64,000 nt of DNA from Sarcophilus harrisii (GCF_902635505.1 NC_045426.1:563419818-563483817), one strand, 5' to 3'. Counted from the stretch's first letter, positions 1-11,836 are shown. The notes: generated by a model from the sequence alone, not told the origin. Program-made: numbers and translations.

Positions 1-1859
1 TCATCAAAGCCAAACAATTGAATTTACATATTAATTCAATTTAACAAATATTTATGGAACATTGACAATGTATGGATAAGGTTTTCTTTGTGATTACCTT
101 AGAAATATGAGAGAAAACTAAAAAAAATATGCATTTTAATGCATATGCTATATTAATGTTAATTAGCTGTAAGTTAGAAGGACTTCTCATGTAAATTTAG
201 CTGGTATTAACCATAACAGTGACAAATACACAGAAATAACTCCACATGTACTAAATATATTTAATCTAAGCTTCTTGGCTGAATTGACAAGGGTTGGGGC
301 AGGTAAAGATGTTACCATAGGTCCAATTGATGTTCTCAGGCAAATCCTCACTCTCAGGTAAAAGTTAGTGAGGACAGGAAGAAATATTGCCAGTAAAAAA
401 AAAAAAAAAATCCTAAGGGGGCCTATGTTTAAGGATGCCCAATAATAAATCCCCTTTTTCAGATCCTTGCCTACTCATACATCAAGGCCTTCTCTTTCTT
501 ATGTCTAGGGTTGTTAATTAACTTTAGATTATTAACATCTCTCTGGTTAAAAGCATCTTCTTTTTTTTTTCTAAACATGAACTGGCATCTCAATGTATGT
601 CCAATATGATTCTAACTTGAGAAGGGAGGTTCTATCTTTTTTACCTCTCTTAGGACCTCAAGTTAAGCAGTAAGTCCCTTTGCTTCTGTGTAAGCCCAAA
701 TATCTACCTAAGTAATTAACAAGTATTTAATGACAACCTCAAGGTTTTTTATATATAAAAGGGGGGAATGAAATGATAGCAATGAACAGAGAGAGAACAA
801 AGGACAGGAATAAAGTTTGTAGGATATTTGCAGAAACTTTAAAAAAAAATAACCCTTTCCCTTGTCAAGGGAAGAAGATCATACAACTCATAGGAATGGT
901 TTCCTTTCTCACTTGAGAGGCTAGGCAGGAAAGAATTGTCTCAGGGGGAATATTGGGTTACATCAATACTCATTATTCTTATTCTCATTAGTGTCTCGGC
1001 CCCAACCCAGTTCAGTATCATCTGATCTATGGTAACAGAGCAATGGTATCAGTAGTGGCAGAGCTCAGTCTCTCAGAAGACGGGTAAAACTAAGAATCCA
1101 AATACCTGAACATTTAGTATCTGATCAGCCCACACCTGGTTACATGGATCCAATATGGAGGACCAACTCCATGACCTCTCCAATTCTGCATTTCAAACTT
1201 CAATTGAAACTCAAACTCTTTCTTGGCTTCTCTCTCTTAGAAATTCTTACAAAACACTCTCTGATTACCAACTGATGGGTTCAGGGAGTGTTTGTTTGTT
1301 TGAGTATCTCTCATTTTCATGCCAGCACAAGTGTTCAAACACACTGAAGTCATTCATCTTGCATTCTATAACTAAATCAATGCAATTCAGCCAACCAAAT
1401 GCCTACTGTGTGCAGAAATTATACTAAGTGCTGGGAGAAATATAAAGTTTAAATAAAAAACAGTCTTCTTGGGATGAATTCAGAGTAGGAGAAGTAAAAG
1501 CAGGAGAACAATGCTTATAATCATATTAAGGAAAAAGCTCTAAAAGAAAAAAAAAAAGACAAATACTGAGTAATTGTAATGACTAATTCTAGTCCTAGAG
1601 AGAAGATGAATAGTACCTTCCTCGTGTCAGTTTAATGTTTACCCACAAAAATGAACACACAATATACTTTTACATTTAATATGCATTACTAAAAATATGC
1701 ATTTTTCCATCACTTTCTTAAGTCTAGAAAATTGTTTTGTTGATTTGTAACATTTGCTGATTTCTGGAGTGTAAATGCTTACACTGAAAAGGTAACCCTT
1801 AGATTTTGAACAAACAATACTATGCAAATTGACTCTAACCCAATGCTTTTTAAGACAAA
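1..1859. other. Intergenic AT-rich DNA, no gene seen
   Basis: No recognisable gene. A runs at 397-411 and 1540-1556. 1385-1450 (ATGCCTACTGTGTGCAG, then CTAAGTGCTGGGAG) resembles the head of an old mammalian interspersed repeat whose body may continue after 1860. Confidence 0.4.
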
Positions 1860-1894
1860 TTCTAACCTCAAGGAACCTACATTCTAGTCAGGGC

Positions 1895-1954
<60 letters not shown>

Positions 1955-2470
1955 TAACTATAATACAAAATAATACATGCCAAGTACATAAAAGATCAGC
2001 AAAATTAATATCTTCCATAAGATCCAAGGGATAAACAGTTGGGAGAAGGGGATGGGAAGGAATGAAGGAAAGTTTCCTGGAGGAGGTAGAATTTTAATGT
2101 GATACTATAAAGAATCAATAGGCATTCAACAAATAGTGAAGGGTAGGAAAGAAAAACCTAAAGGCAAGAAATCATAGGGCATATGTGGTGATAACAGATA
2201 GCTCAATCTGGGAGAAGCATGAAAAGTGACTGGTAAGGAAATCCTAGTGGAACACAAAGAAATTTCAATTTTATTCAATAGGACATTAATGAAGCATTGA
2301 CAGCATTTGAGTATAACATTGTCAGATTTATGTATAAGAAAGGTAAGAATTGTAGGAATATGAAGGATAGACTGATGAAAGGGTAGATGGGAGAGGATGG
2401 AGGAAAGATGGCCTTTTAGGAAATGGATACAATTATCTAGGTGAGTGATTGAGAGAATATGTACTATGTC
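1860..2470 (+). repeat. Old interspersed repeat, family not resolved
   Basis: Contains words typical of a widespread old mammalian repeat: CTCAAGGAACCTACATTCTAG, then AGTTTCCTGGAGGAGGTAGA, then ATTATCTAGGTGAGTGA near the end. A CA microsatellite (1901-1955) interrupts it. I cannot name the family with confidence. Confidence 0.4.
1901..1955 (+). repeat. (CA)n microsatellite
   Basis: Two CA runs separated by a short TATA interruption, within an older repeat. Confidence 0.95.
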
Positions 2471-2484
2471 AGTGGCAAAGGAAG

Positions 2485-2935
2485 TGTTCTTGTTTGTCCT
2501 TCACTTTCAAAGAGGAAGAACCAATAATATCACAAGGTGATGTCCTGACTTGTGCATGAATTAAAAGCAGAACAAAAGTCAAGACAATGATGTCCAGGAC
2601 ACAGTGGATGCCCTTGGTGTCCTAGCTCTAAAGGTTCCAGAGTTCTGCTTCAGCCGCCTTCATGGCTGTTGGAACAAATAGTTCCATCCACCCACTATAC
2701 CAGGGAAAATTTTCACATGCTTGGGGTAGACACCCCCTAATTCACTGATGGGTTTGAGCCTTGTGGGTAACCCTCAACCTGGTTTAGCCTGTCTGCTGAG
2801 ATGATTTTACTGGGGTGTGGCCGATGTGCCTGCTACAGCTTCTTGGAATCACAGACCAGTGTTGGGTGAAGATGGACACAAAAGGGGGATAAACAGCCCT
2901 GAAAAATGCTCAGGCAGCCCCTATCCTAGAGGGGC
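2485..2935 (+). repeat. Interspersed repeat, copy A of an unnamed family
   Basis: Begins TTTGTCCTTCACTTTCAAAGAGGA, a start seen in a common marsupial SINE/LINE-derived repeat. Its 3' half (2765-2930) is alignable by eye to 6435-6605: both have AACCCTCAA/TACCCTCAA, GATTTAGC-like, GGTGTGGCC/GGTATGGCC and CAGCCCTGAAAAA words in the same order. This shows a dispersed repeat rather than unique DNA. Confidence 0.5.
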
Positions 2936-3034
2936 TGGTCTTCCTTGAACATGCCATATGTCCCTCAAAAATAAATAGAGAGGAAGGGACAGAAGAGAGA
3001 TATTGCAGAGTTTGAATTAATAGGCTTTGACATC

Positions 3035-3270
3035 TAGTTGGGTATAATGAGATCATAAATTTATAATCAGAAAAGATCTCAGTGATAAGGCCAAATCCCC
3101 TCATTTTACAGATAAGGAAAATAAACCCCAGAGATGTTAAGTGATTTGACTGAGAAGTAAGTAACAGCTGGGATATGAATCTAATCCCTCTAACTCCAAA
3201 TCTAAGACTAGCTCAGAGATTAGATTTAGTGTGGGTTAAATCTAAGACAAATTCTTTCCATTATACCATA
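3035..3270 (-). repeat. MIR SINE fragment
   Basis: Reverse-oriented MIR core: CCTCATTTTACAGATAAGGAAA, then GTTAAGTGATTTGACTGAG, then the GGATATGAATCTAATCCC end. Confidence 0.65.
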
Positions 3271-3979
3271 GGTATAGAAAAAGATTTAAAAATAAAACTA
3301 ATCTTTTGAACAGGAGAGCCTGTTTATTGTTGCTGGAAGAAATAATAAAGAACAATTTTTGGACAAAAAGATACTAAGGTTTATATGGTTTGTACTAAAT
3401 TTGAGTTGCCAATGGTCCAATCAGTTGACAATATTCTGGAAGTAGTGGTTGTAAAAGACTTTAGATGGTTTTGAAATTTAAGAAAGAGTTCATTTGAAGA
3501 TACGGACTTGGAAGTTCATCAGCAAAGAAAGGACTGTTGAACTGAATTGACAAAATTGAGTAAATTGATTCAATTGTCAAGGCAGAGAATATAGACAGAG
3601 AAAAGAAAAAAAGGGAAAAGACAGAATTTTGAGGAATACTCTGTAAAGAATTGAGAAGAAGAGCTAACATTAAAGCCAAAGAAGAAATAATTAGAGAGGT
3701 TTGGAAGAGAAGTGAGAAAGTAAGATCTGAAGCCAAGGTAGAAGTGAAAGAGAGAGTTCTGGCATCAGATAGCATCAAATGATTACAGGAGGTCAAAAAA
3801 GATGAAGACTCTTTTGGGAAGAAATAACAGCAACCTTTGAACTTAGTTGAATTAGAAACCTTGAGAAGCAGTCCTAGTTGCATGGTGGGAATGAAAACCA
3901 GATTACAAATGGTCGTGGAGAAAAGCCAAATAGTGAAGAACTTGAGCCTCGAAGGGGGCCAATCAATGATATGACTCAG
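3271..3979. other. Intergenic DNA, nothing recognised
   Basis: Purine-rich on the + strand from 3590 to 3760. A 140-residue minus-strand open frame here is Ser/Leu/Phe-rich, as expected from purine-rich antisense, and resembles no family. Confidence 0.3.
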
Positions 3980-4140
3980 TCAGAGGATCTTGATTTATGT
4001 CCTGACTATGAGACTTACAAGGCACCAATTAATTAAATCTCTCGGCTTCAGTTTCTTTTCCTATAAAATTAAGAGATTGGACTAAATGTCCTCTGAAATT
4101 CCTTGCCACACTGAATCTATGATCTATGACCCATGATCCT
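3980..4140 (+). repeat. MIR SINE fragment
   Basis: Forward MIR core: CTCGGCTTCAGTTTCTTTTC, CTATAAAATTAAGAGATTGGAC, then ATCTATGATC tail words. Confidence 0.6.
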
Positions 4141-4282
4141 TAACTAATTGAGACTAATAACTTTTTTGATTGGGTAGGTATGGTCCAGATCTGTGAATTT
4201 CATCTGGGTAGAAAACTCTTTATGATGAAACCATCTTACCAGTTTGACTCAGTAACTATTCTGCAACTTACTGTCTTAGAGA

Positions 4283-4432
4283 GTTTTTTGGGTCACTGAA
4301 AAGTTAAGTGACTTGTCCAGGATCAGTCAGACAGACACACAGTCTGTCAAGGGAAGGACTTGAATATGTCTTCCTGTCACTGAAACCAATTGTCTAACCA
4401 CTACCCCATGCTACCTCTCCCCAACATTTTTA
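4283..4432 (-). repeat. MIR-like SINE fragment
   Basis: Reverse-oriented: AAGTTAAGTGACTTGTCCAG, then AAGGACTTGAATATGTCTTCC, then a CTAACCACTACCCCATGCTACC end resembling the tRNA-like head in reverse. Confidence 0.65.
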
Positions 4433-4436
4433 ACAT

Positions 4437-4516
4437 TAATTCACTTCCTTTTTAAATTTTTTTTTATTTAATTAGCAAGGCAATTGGGGTTCAACATATA
4501 GTAAGTGTTAAATATC
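4437..4516 (-). repeat. SINE fragment (CORE-SINE family)
   Basis: AATTAGCAAGGCAATTGGGGTT followed by TAGTAAGTGTTAAATATCTGAA matches the reverse of a common marsupial CORE-SINE, with the middle missing. An L1 fragment follows directly. Confidence 0.45.
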
Positions 4517-4826
4517 TGAAGCTGTGTATCCCAAAGAGATCATAAAAAAGGTTAAAGGACCCACGTATGCAAAAATGTTTGTGGCAGCCCTTTTTGTACT
4601 GGCAAAGAACTGGAAACTGAATGGATGCTCATCAACTGGAGGGAGAATGGCTGAACAAGTTATGGTATATGAATGTTATGGAATATTCTTGTTCTGTAAG
4701 AAATGACCATCAGGATGATTTCAGAGAGGCCTGGAGAGACTTACATGAACAGATGCTAAGTGAAGTGAGTAGAACCGAGAGAACATTGTACACAACAATA
4801 ATATTATGCAATGATCAATTCTGATG
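4517..4826 (+). mobile_element. LINE-1 3'-region fragment (marsupial type)
   Basis: Reads like the end region of marsupial L1: CCAAAGAGATCATAAAAAAG, TTGTGGCAGCCCTTTTTGTA, TGGATGCTCATCAACTGGAG, then GGCCTGGAGAGACTTACATG. The human L1 counterpart has the analogous CCATCAATG...TGGATAAAG words. It stops at CAATTCTGATGGA; the 3' UTR is missing. The last 37 nt match, in reverse, 9047-9081, showing both belong to one family. It is 5' truncated and non-functional. Confidence 0.7.
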
Positions 4827-4827
4827 G

Positions 4828-4975
4828 ATAGGGCTCATTTTACAAATGAGGAACTGAGACAAACAGGATTAAGGGACTTGCCCATGGTCAAGAGTTAGTA
4901 AATGTCTGAAGCCAGATTTGAACTCAGGAAAATGAATCTTCCTGGTTTTATGGTCTACTGTGCCACCTAGTTGCC
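4828..4975 (-). repeat. CORE-SINE/MIR-type SINE
   Basis: Reverse-oriented: TTTTACAAATGAGGAACTGAG, AGGGACTTGCCCATGGTCA, GATTTGAACTCAGGAAAATG, ending TGCCACCTAGTTGCCC, the reverse of the usual marsupial SINE head GGGCAGCTAGGTGGC. Confidence 0.7.
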
Positions 4976-5395
4976 CAATAATAATTATAGCTGTCATTTA
5001 TTTAGCACTTTGTGTGCCAGGATTTTACAATTTATAATTATCTCCTTCCATCCTCACAACAATCCCAAGAGCTAAGAGCTATTTTATCCCCATTTTATAG
5101 ATGAGCAGACTAAGGCAAACAGAAGTTAAGTGCATTGCCAGGATCATACAATGTATAAGTTTCTGAGACTGGATTTGAACTCAGATTTCTCTGAATCCAG
5201 GCCTGTGATGACAAAGCACAAAGCACTTTCTTCACAACAGCCCTATGAGATAAGTAGCATAGATATTATCTTTCTTATTTCACAAATTAACAGAGTGAGG
5301 TTCTGCAATGCTATGGAGTCACACAACTAGAAAAAATGTCCAAGTTTTGAACCTACATTTTCCTCATTCCAAATAAGTCCAGTATTCTTTCCACC
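4976..5395 (-). repeat. Two MIR/THER-type SINE copies in tandem
   Basis: First copy: TTTATTTAGCACTTTGTGTG, ATCCTCACAACAATCCC, CCCCATTTTATAGATGAGCAGAC, GGATTTGAACTCAGATTTCTCTG, up to about 5205. Second, more diverged copy from about 5216 repeats the order: CAAAGCACTTTC, CACAACAGCCC, TTTCACAAATTAACAGAGTGAGG, GTCACACAACTAG. Confidence 0.65.
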
Positions 5396-5412
5396 ACGGC
5401 ATAGTATATAGA

Positions 5413-5432
5413 CTAGAAGTCTAGACTTCTAG
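5413..5432. repeat. Perfect 20-bp palindrome
   Basis: CTAGAAGTCTAGACTTCTAG equals its own reverse complement. It lies just after a SINE in AT-rich DNA. Its function, if any, is unknown. Confidence 0.9.
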
Positions 5433-5766
5433 ATTCAAAGCTTAATATTTGCTTTAAATGAATATAGGTAGCGTATCTAAATAATTCTAGTCTAAAAGGA
5501 ATTTATCTTTTCTTCCATAATTGGAGGTGGGGTGCGGGTCAGATTCTGAAATATCCAGATAATTTCCTCAACTCTCCACGTAATTTTGCTTGGTAGGTCT
5601 TGGCTCAGATATTATCAAGTGCCTCTGGGTTCTAGCTGGCTTAGTAGACTTATGAAATTACCTTTCCTCTCCATATTCATAAACAAACATGCAGGTGAGA
5701 AAACTAGGGTTGGCTGTTATTCAATAAGGGTGGGGATGAGCATTGCTCCACATGGGCTAATCCAAA

Positions 5767-5769
<3 letters not shown>

Positions 5770-5808
<39 letters not shown>

Positions 5809-5814
5809 CACACA
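5770..5814 (+). repeat. (CA)n microsatellite
   Basis: CA run with a single CG-containing interruption. Confidence 0.95.
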
Positions 5815-6434
5815 TCCACACCCTTCCAAGCCACCCAGATGTCAGAAGGCCACACAGGCTGGCTCTATCACATCTGTTAGAGGATTGATTGAGAGGAAAA
5901 TATGCTCTTTTTTGGTCACTCAACACCATTTATCAAAGACCCCCCTCTGCAGAGGGCCTCAAAGCTGACAATAAAACCCACCATGCTGATTAAAAGTCTA
6001 GTTTCATGGTAAGAGAGTTCAATAGTTTCCTAGGGTATGGCTGTCTATCTAAGTTACCTTTCTGATCGAAAAGCCAGAGCCTGGACTGGATGAAGGAGGG
6101 GATCGTTGTAGAGAGAAAGATGGTGGCAGACAATTTCACATCCATCCACTCCCATGAATGTTTTCATACTGTTGCGATCTAAATAGGATGGGTCTTTAAG
6201 ACAATCTTAAATAGGAAAGGAGACCGCAAACGGGAAACACAAAGAAGCCTGGGATAAGTGGGTAGGATTTAATATAAACTCTTTCTGGCATTTGGAGCTC
6301 TTCACAACATGGTCCCTTCCTTCCTTACTGATCTTCTCGCACATTACTTCCTTCCATACACTCTCTGATCCAGCCATTCCAGACTACTTGGTGGTCCTCA
6401 CATATAACAACCCCCTAACTCACCAACAGCTACT
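5815..6434. other. Intergenic DNA, nothing recognised
   Basis: Unique-looking sequence without coding potential. 6310-6400 has loosely repeat-like words (TTCTCGCACATTACTTCCTTCC) but no family could be assigned. Confidence 0.3.
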
Positions 6435-6605
6435 GTCATTACCCTCAAACTGATTTAGCTCATCTGCCAAAAGAGTTTATCAAGGTATGGCCACTGCCCT
6501 TACCACAGTGTCTTGAAGCTATAAGTGAGAGAGTTGGGTGAATCAGGAGGAAACCAAAGGTAAATTAGCAGCCCTGAAAAAGGCTTAGCAAGTCTTCCCT
6601 TCGTA
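6435..6605 (+). repeat. Interspersed repeat, copy B of the unnamed family at 2485-2935
   Basis: Order and spacing of shared words with 2765-2930 (ACCCTCAA, TTTAGC, TATGGCC, CTTGAAG/CTTGGAATC, GTTGGGTGAA, AGCAGCCCTGAAAAAGGCT) show homology at roughly 70% by eye. Confidence 0.5.
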
Positions 6606-6654
6606 GAACTCTTTGCTGAACATCCCTCTCCTAAAGCTGGCTTATATCAACTTT

Positions 6655-6765
6655 GCAAGGATCTTGTAAGTTCCTTGAGGGCAAGTACTGTTCACATTTA
6701 TTTTTGTATCTTCAGCACCTCCCACAGTACTTGACACACAGATGTTATTATTGTGGATTGGTTGA
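6655..6765 (+). repeat. L2 LINE 3'-end fragment
   Basis: GTAAGTTCCTTGAGGGCAAG, TATTTTTGTATCTTCAGCACC, then CACAGTACTTGACACACAG: the typical L2 3' end. Confidence 0.7.
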
Positions 6766-7371
6766 AAATATGGGGCTTTTCCTTAGTGACCAGAAGGTTT
6801 ATGTGCTGATTGTGTGTGTAAATTAGCCTCAAGCATTTTTAGAGGACTAGATTCCTTCTAGTCCATAGGTTCTTCCCTGAGTTCGTTTTAAGCAGATCAT
6901 TCAATATTTGTACTTAATGATTAAAAATGAACCAGCTGGAACATACCCCATGTGACACAGAGGAACAAAGGACTAATCCAAAGAACCCAATTTTTATTAA
7001 AATATTAGAGAAATTCAACTGTTGCTGTTTGTTCAAGTTTATTTTTCATTTCCGGTTGCCCCTTCGTGAGTGCCCCAGTGGAGCCATAGCTCACATTCCT
7101 AACACAGGCTCCCTAGTCATAAACAGACCTTCATCTACGAAGATAAAGGCAGGCCTGCTCACCAGCCTAGAAAAGACTGGTTAGCAAGGAAGAGTTGGCT
7201 GGCTTGCCTTTCATTTTTATATGTGAACAAACTGAAAATGCCATTTTAAAGTCAGGAATTATATTGTATAGAACCATGATCTGGTCTTAGTTTCTATCAC
7301 TCACTTTAAACTTTATAGGGATTTAGGAATGAATTTGTATAAGAGATTATGTTAACTGGCATCGTAATAAA
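6766..7371. other. Intergenic DNA, nothing recognised
   Basis: Mixed composition, no repeat or coding signal recognised. An 85-residue open frame at 6927-7184 has no family resemblance. Confidence 0.3.
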
Positions 7372-7560
7372 GTGCTGAACCTGGAATTAAGAAAACCTTA
7401 TTTCCACTGTTACTTAATCTCAGCCTCAGTTTCCTCATCTGTAAAAAAGAGGATAATTATAGAACTTCCCTTTTTGTAATAATCATATGAAACAACACAT
7501 GTAAAGTATTTTGCAAACCTCAAAACACTATGTAAAGGTTAGCTATTAAGATTCATTATT
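7372..7560 (+). repeat. MIR SINE
   Basis: GCTGAACCTGGAATTAAGAAAACC, then CTCAGCCTCAGTTTCCTCATCTG (split by drift), AAAGTATTTTGCAAACCTCAAA and ACTATGTAAAGGTTAGCTATTA. Full core and 3' tail are present. Confidence 0.75.
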
Positions 7561-8169
7561 TAGTATATTTTGGATTACTAGAGAAGTGAACTTTAAAAAT
7601 CCAGTAAACATATTTTTTTCTTCTAGGGGGACTTATAATTCAAGGAAAAGCCTAACAGCTCCAATCCCAACCTTCCAGAAAAATGTACCTTTGGGCTGAT
7701 GTGGCAAAACACCAGAGAAGAAAAGTTTTAGACCCAAGAGAGAATTTAGCACAAAGTTATTAGCAAGTGAATAAAGAGCTTTCTAAATGAGACTTCATAT
7801 TCACTATAACTAAACTGTTTGTTCCTGTTAGCACTAGGAAGGGGCTGATTCTACAGTCTTCAGTCCGGCAGCATTTCCAACAAATTGAGAACTCGGATTA
7901 CTTGACCTGAAGACCTGAGTTTCACATGAATGTGTATAAATAGAAATATTATAGAACCTTTACATACATACAATATATAGATAGGTATATTCAACTACAA
8001 ATACATCCTCGTGATCCATAGATCTCTCCTACTTATTTAAGTTTTTATGACAGTAATTAACCAAGATCATTTAAAATGCACAGGAACTGCTTTTAATCTA
8101 TGACCGACAATCTCATATTTCATAATACAGTTGGAAGAATGTTGCATCTGGATGAGGATTTGAAATCAA
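7561..8169. other. Intergenic AT-rich DNA, nothing recognised
   Basis: AT-rich, no coding signal; a TA-rich stretch at 7955-7990. Confidence 0.3.
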
Positions 8170-8460
8170 GCAGCATTTTTTTAAGAATCTTTATAGGATA
8201 TCAAGTACTGTGCTAAACACTTAATGCAAAGAAAGTTGAAAATATGGTCCCTGCCCTCAAAGAGCTTTCAAGGTAACAGTTTTAAATACAGTCTCTACCA
8301 TTTTGTAACCTTGGAGAAGTAATTTAACAGCATCTAATCTTAATTTCCCTATCTATGAGCCACTCAAAACATTTTCATTCAAAAGAAAAAAAACCAGCAT
8401 ATTTAAAGAACCTACTATGTGGCAAACATTATGCAGTGTCAAATACTTCGCATCTACAAG
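8170..8460 (+). repeat. Heads of the old repeat also seen at 1385 and 21070 (two fragments)
   Basis: CAAGTACTGTGCTAAACACTTA with CCCTGCCCTCAAAGAGCTTTC (8200-8270), and again AAAGAACCTACTATGTGGCA (8405-8425). These are hallmark words of a widespread mammalian repeat whose family name I cannot settle. Confidence 0.45.
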
Positions 8461-8643
8461 AATCAAAGCAAGAATATATTTCTATTTTGGATCATTTAGT
8501 TAAACTGTTCAGTTCGTTGCAGTTTTCCAAATTGTTACTATGGAATTTATAGGGTCTACTAAAAACCCAGGTTAGGAGAGGGCCTTCCCTTCCATTAGAC
8601 TACAAAGATTCTTGTCACTTCTTTCTTTCTTTCTTTTACTGTC

Positions 8644-9082
8644 TTTATATTTTATTTTTTTATTATAGCTTTATATTTAGAAGACATATGCATGGGTAAT
8701 TTTTCAGCATTGACCCTTGCAAAACCCTCTTTTTCAACTTTTTCCCTCCTTCCCCCCACCCCCTCCCCTAGATGGCAGGCAGACCCATACATGTTAAATA
8801 TGTTAAAGTATATGTTAAATACAATATATGTATACATATCCATACAGTTATTTTGCTGCACAAGAAAAATCGGACTTAGAAATAAGATAAAAATAACCTG
8901 AGAAGAAAATTAAAAATGCAAGAGGACAAAAACAGAGGGATTAGAAATGCTATGTTATGGTTCATATTAATTTCCGATAGTCCTTTCACTGGGTATAGCT
9001 GCTTCTCTTCATTGTTGAACAAATCTCATTGTTAAAGAGAACCATGTCATCAGAATTGATCATCATAAAGTATTGTTGTTTG
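8644..9082 (-). mobile_element. LINE-1 3' UTR fragment (marsupial type), reverse orientation
   Basis: The A-rich tail lies at low coordinates (TTTTATTTTTTTATTATAGC on the + strand). Going up are ATATGCATGGGTAATTTTTCAGC, CCCCTCCCCTAGATGGCAG, TATTTTGCTGCACAAGAAAAATC and, at the far end, CATCAGAATTGATCATCATA. The far end overlaps in reverse with the end of the fragment at 4517-4826, so together they show adjoining parts of one L1 family. 5' truncated. Confidence 0.7.
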
Positions 9083-10539
9083 TCACTTATTTCTTAAAGT
9101 TACTGGCATTTGCAGGGAATCATGGGAAAGAACATTTGTCTTAGAGCTTATTTCACTCTCAAAGCCAAAATAAAACTTCCAAAGCCTCCAGGGTCTCCAT
9201 TGCCAGCAAAGAAGATTTTAAGGGCCATTGTTCAAAGGTGATGTGGGATTTCCAACTCCCATAGATGTTAGTACACTAATTGTATGTGCAGAGATTACCA
9301 AGCCTATTTACACATGGAAAATGACTAAAGGCACTGAAGTAGTTATACAGATACTCAGTTCTTTTTCCTCTCTACCTGTCCTCTTCCCTCCAATCAATTC
9401 ATTTGGTTGTAAAAGTGAGTATGAGTAAAGCATCCTGAAGCTTTCTTAAAGTCCTCTACCTCTGTTTATTTGGGTAGCCATCACCTAAGTTAGAAATACA
9501 AAAGGAGGCATAAAGAGCAGAAGTATGTCAACACTAGAGCAATTATGGGACTGGTATCAGTTCCATGTGGGTGTTTAATATAATTCAAAAAGAGTAATAG
9601 TCTGGAGAAGAGCCAACTGAACAACTCGTATTTGGTAACTGAGATTGAGATAATTATTAATGGCTTATAACATTAAAAAAAAAATCAAAGAGAAGTTACC
9701 AAGACTCTTTCTCTTTATTTCTGGCAACATGGCCTCATTAGGGAAACCCTAATAAATTCATCCAGAGTCAGAGGTCTGTCCATCTGCTTTTGTTCCCAAA
9801 GAGTGAGGGAACATTCAGTCAATTTTGCATAATCCCAAGAAGGCAGGAGGACACAACTCCATGTCTTTTGGAAGGCTGGAGATGTTTCTTTCCCTTTGGT
9901 AGGCACAACCAGCTGCTTCCAATTCTGAGTGGCAACAGAACCTGCTGTCTCTGGGCAGGTGGCAAGAGTCCTGAATTTCTGGAAGGATTTGCAAATACTG
10001 CACTAGATTCATTCCCTATAGAGGTATGGCTTCAATAATTCACTCTTGAAAGGTTCACTAACTCCTTCAGTACACAACAATATAATTTAGAGCTCTGAAA
10101 AAGGTCATTTACTACAAATAATTTTTTTTCAATACAGCAAAAACACCTCCCCAAATGGAGTAATTTACTCTCTTCCAACACACAGTGACAATACCTTTAT
10201 AATCAATGCTTCAACACAGATGAAAGTCTGTTTTTTTAGGAGACCCTTAAATTCTGCTATTCTTGACTTTGGTATGTGGGGTTCAGAGAGGGGCAAGTTA
10301 TACCAGAAATATGGGGGTTGTGTGATTGATACATTTTCTGGTAGGTGTGGAAAGAAAAGGCCAAAGAAAGATGTCAACAAATGTCAAGAGGTGAGAAAGT
10401 TAAAATAGCTATTTTCAGAGCTTTCTATGGTATGTGGACTTGTTAACTCAATGTTAACATAGTTCAAGGGAGTTTTAAAATTTTCTAGCTTATATCCTTT
10501 GCCTTGAAAAAGGGAGAAAAATCAGAAGAACCTTTAAGG
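9083..10539. other. Intergenic DNA, nothing recognised
   Basis: No repeat family or exon recognised. Overlapping short open frames on both strands at 9715-10040 show no conserved pattern. Confidence 0.3.
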
Positions 10540-10685
10540 ACAACTAACCAGTCTTATTTTCCATGTAAGGAAACTGACCCAGTAAGATAAAGTAGCCCAA
10601 AAAAGCTCTCCTAGGAAGTGGCAAAGCCAGCATCTAAATCCAAGTCTTCTGTTTCCAAGGACAGTGTTTTTCATATTATCTCTAA
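10540..10685 (-). repeat. MIR SINE fragment
   Basis: Reverse-oriented: TATTTTCCATGTAAGGAAACTGA, AGTGGCAAAGCCAGCATCTAAAT, CCAAGTCTTCTGTTTCC. Confidence 0.55.
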
Positions 10686-11836
10686 GTCCTGATTGGTATG
10701 AATAATTAATTTCATGAAGTGGTCAAGTTTCTTAATATTTCTAAGTTATTAGAAATCACTATGTATATTCACATTGTGATAGAACCAATGACCACATTTT
10801 ATATAATTATAACAATATATAGTATATTTGAACACATGCCACCAATTCATAAGATTCATTATTTCCACTAATTCAGACTTTGTTGTGCAACATAATAGTT
10901 AACTATTAGTCTGTAGCAATTGGAAGATTAAAAACATAAATCACACTTTTCTGAATAATGAATTATGTTTAGCTAGACACAAATAAGGTATTTTCTGAAG
11001 TAAACTACTTATTGATTGAACAGAACAATCTCAAAAAAAAAAAAAAAAAAATAACAAACTGCCAGTAAGGTTGATTCTATGCATAAGATGCTGAAACATG
11101 TGGATTGAACAATTCAGCAAATCATCCAGGTATTTCTTCCATAGATTTTTCTGAACTATGCAAACTGAAAGTTGGTCCCTTGGTTGGTTCTTGATGCCTT
11201 ATGTGTCACCAGAGCATCTCATTTTTTAAAAATTTATTTTCTAGCTTTAAATTCTTTAGGCCAAATCTTTAGTAACTGTTCTTAAAATCTTCTACAACCA
11301 ACAAGGCAAACTAAGTCTCTCTCTGAAATCTGCCCGCCCAATCAGTCATTAGTAACTTTCCTTTAAATAATGTGGGAGCAACTTCTTTAATGAGGACTGA
11401 GATAACACAGTATTTGCTCTTGTCTTCCAAATTCTGACACCCACCATCTGCATTGCCTGGCCTTACACAGAAGTTCCATTGACTTCAAAGAGAGATTCCT
11501 ACAGGAAGGCAAGAATAAAACACATGGAAAAACTCCACCATCAACTTCTGCCATCTTAGAATGAGACATAGTGCCTGAGTTTTATTTCAGTTTTCAAAAA
11601 TTTTAAACATTTAAAACACATGCTTCTGCCTCCTCCGTCCATGATACAAAAATAGCTCGAGGGATTTTGTTCAGATTTTTCAAAAAAGTTCACTTTAAGA
11701 CAAAATCCAAAAATAAAAACTTCATCCTGAAATGTACAATGTGTGAGGCTGATTTGGGGCATTGTAGTAAGGGGTTATTTAAGAAGAACATGAAGCAGAA
11801 AATATACCTCCTGAGCATTTGTCACCACAAATGTTT

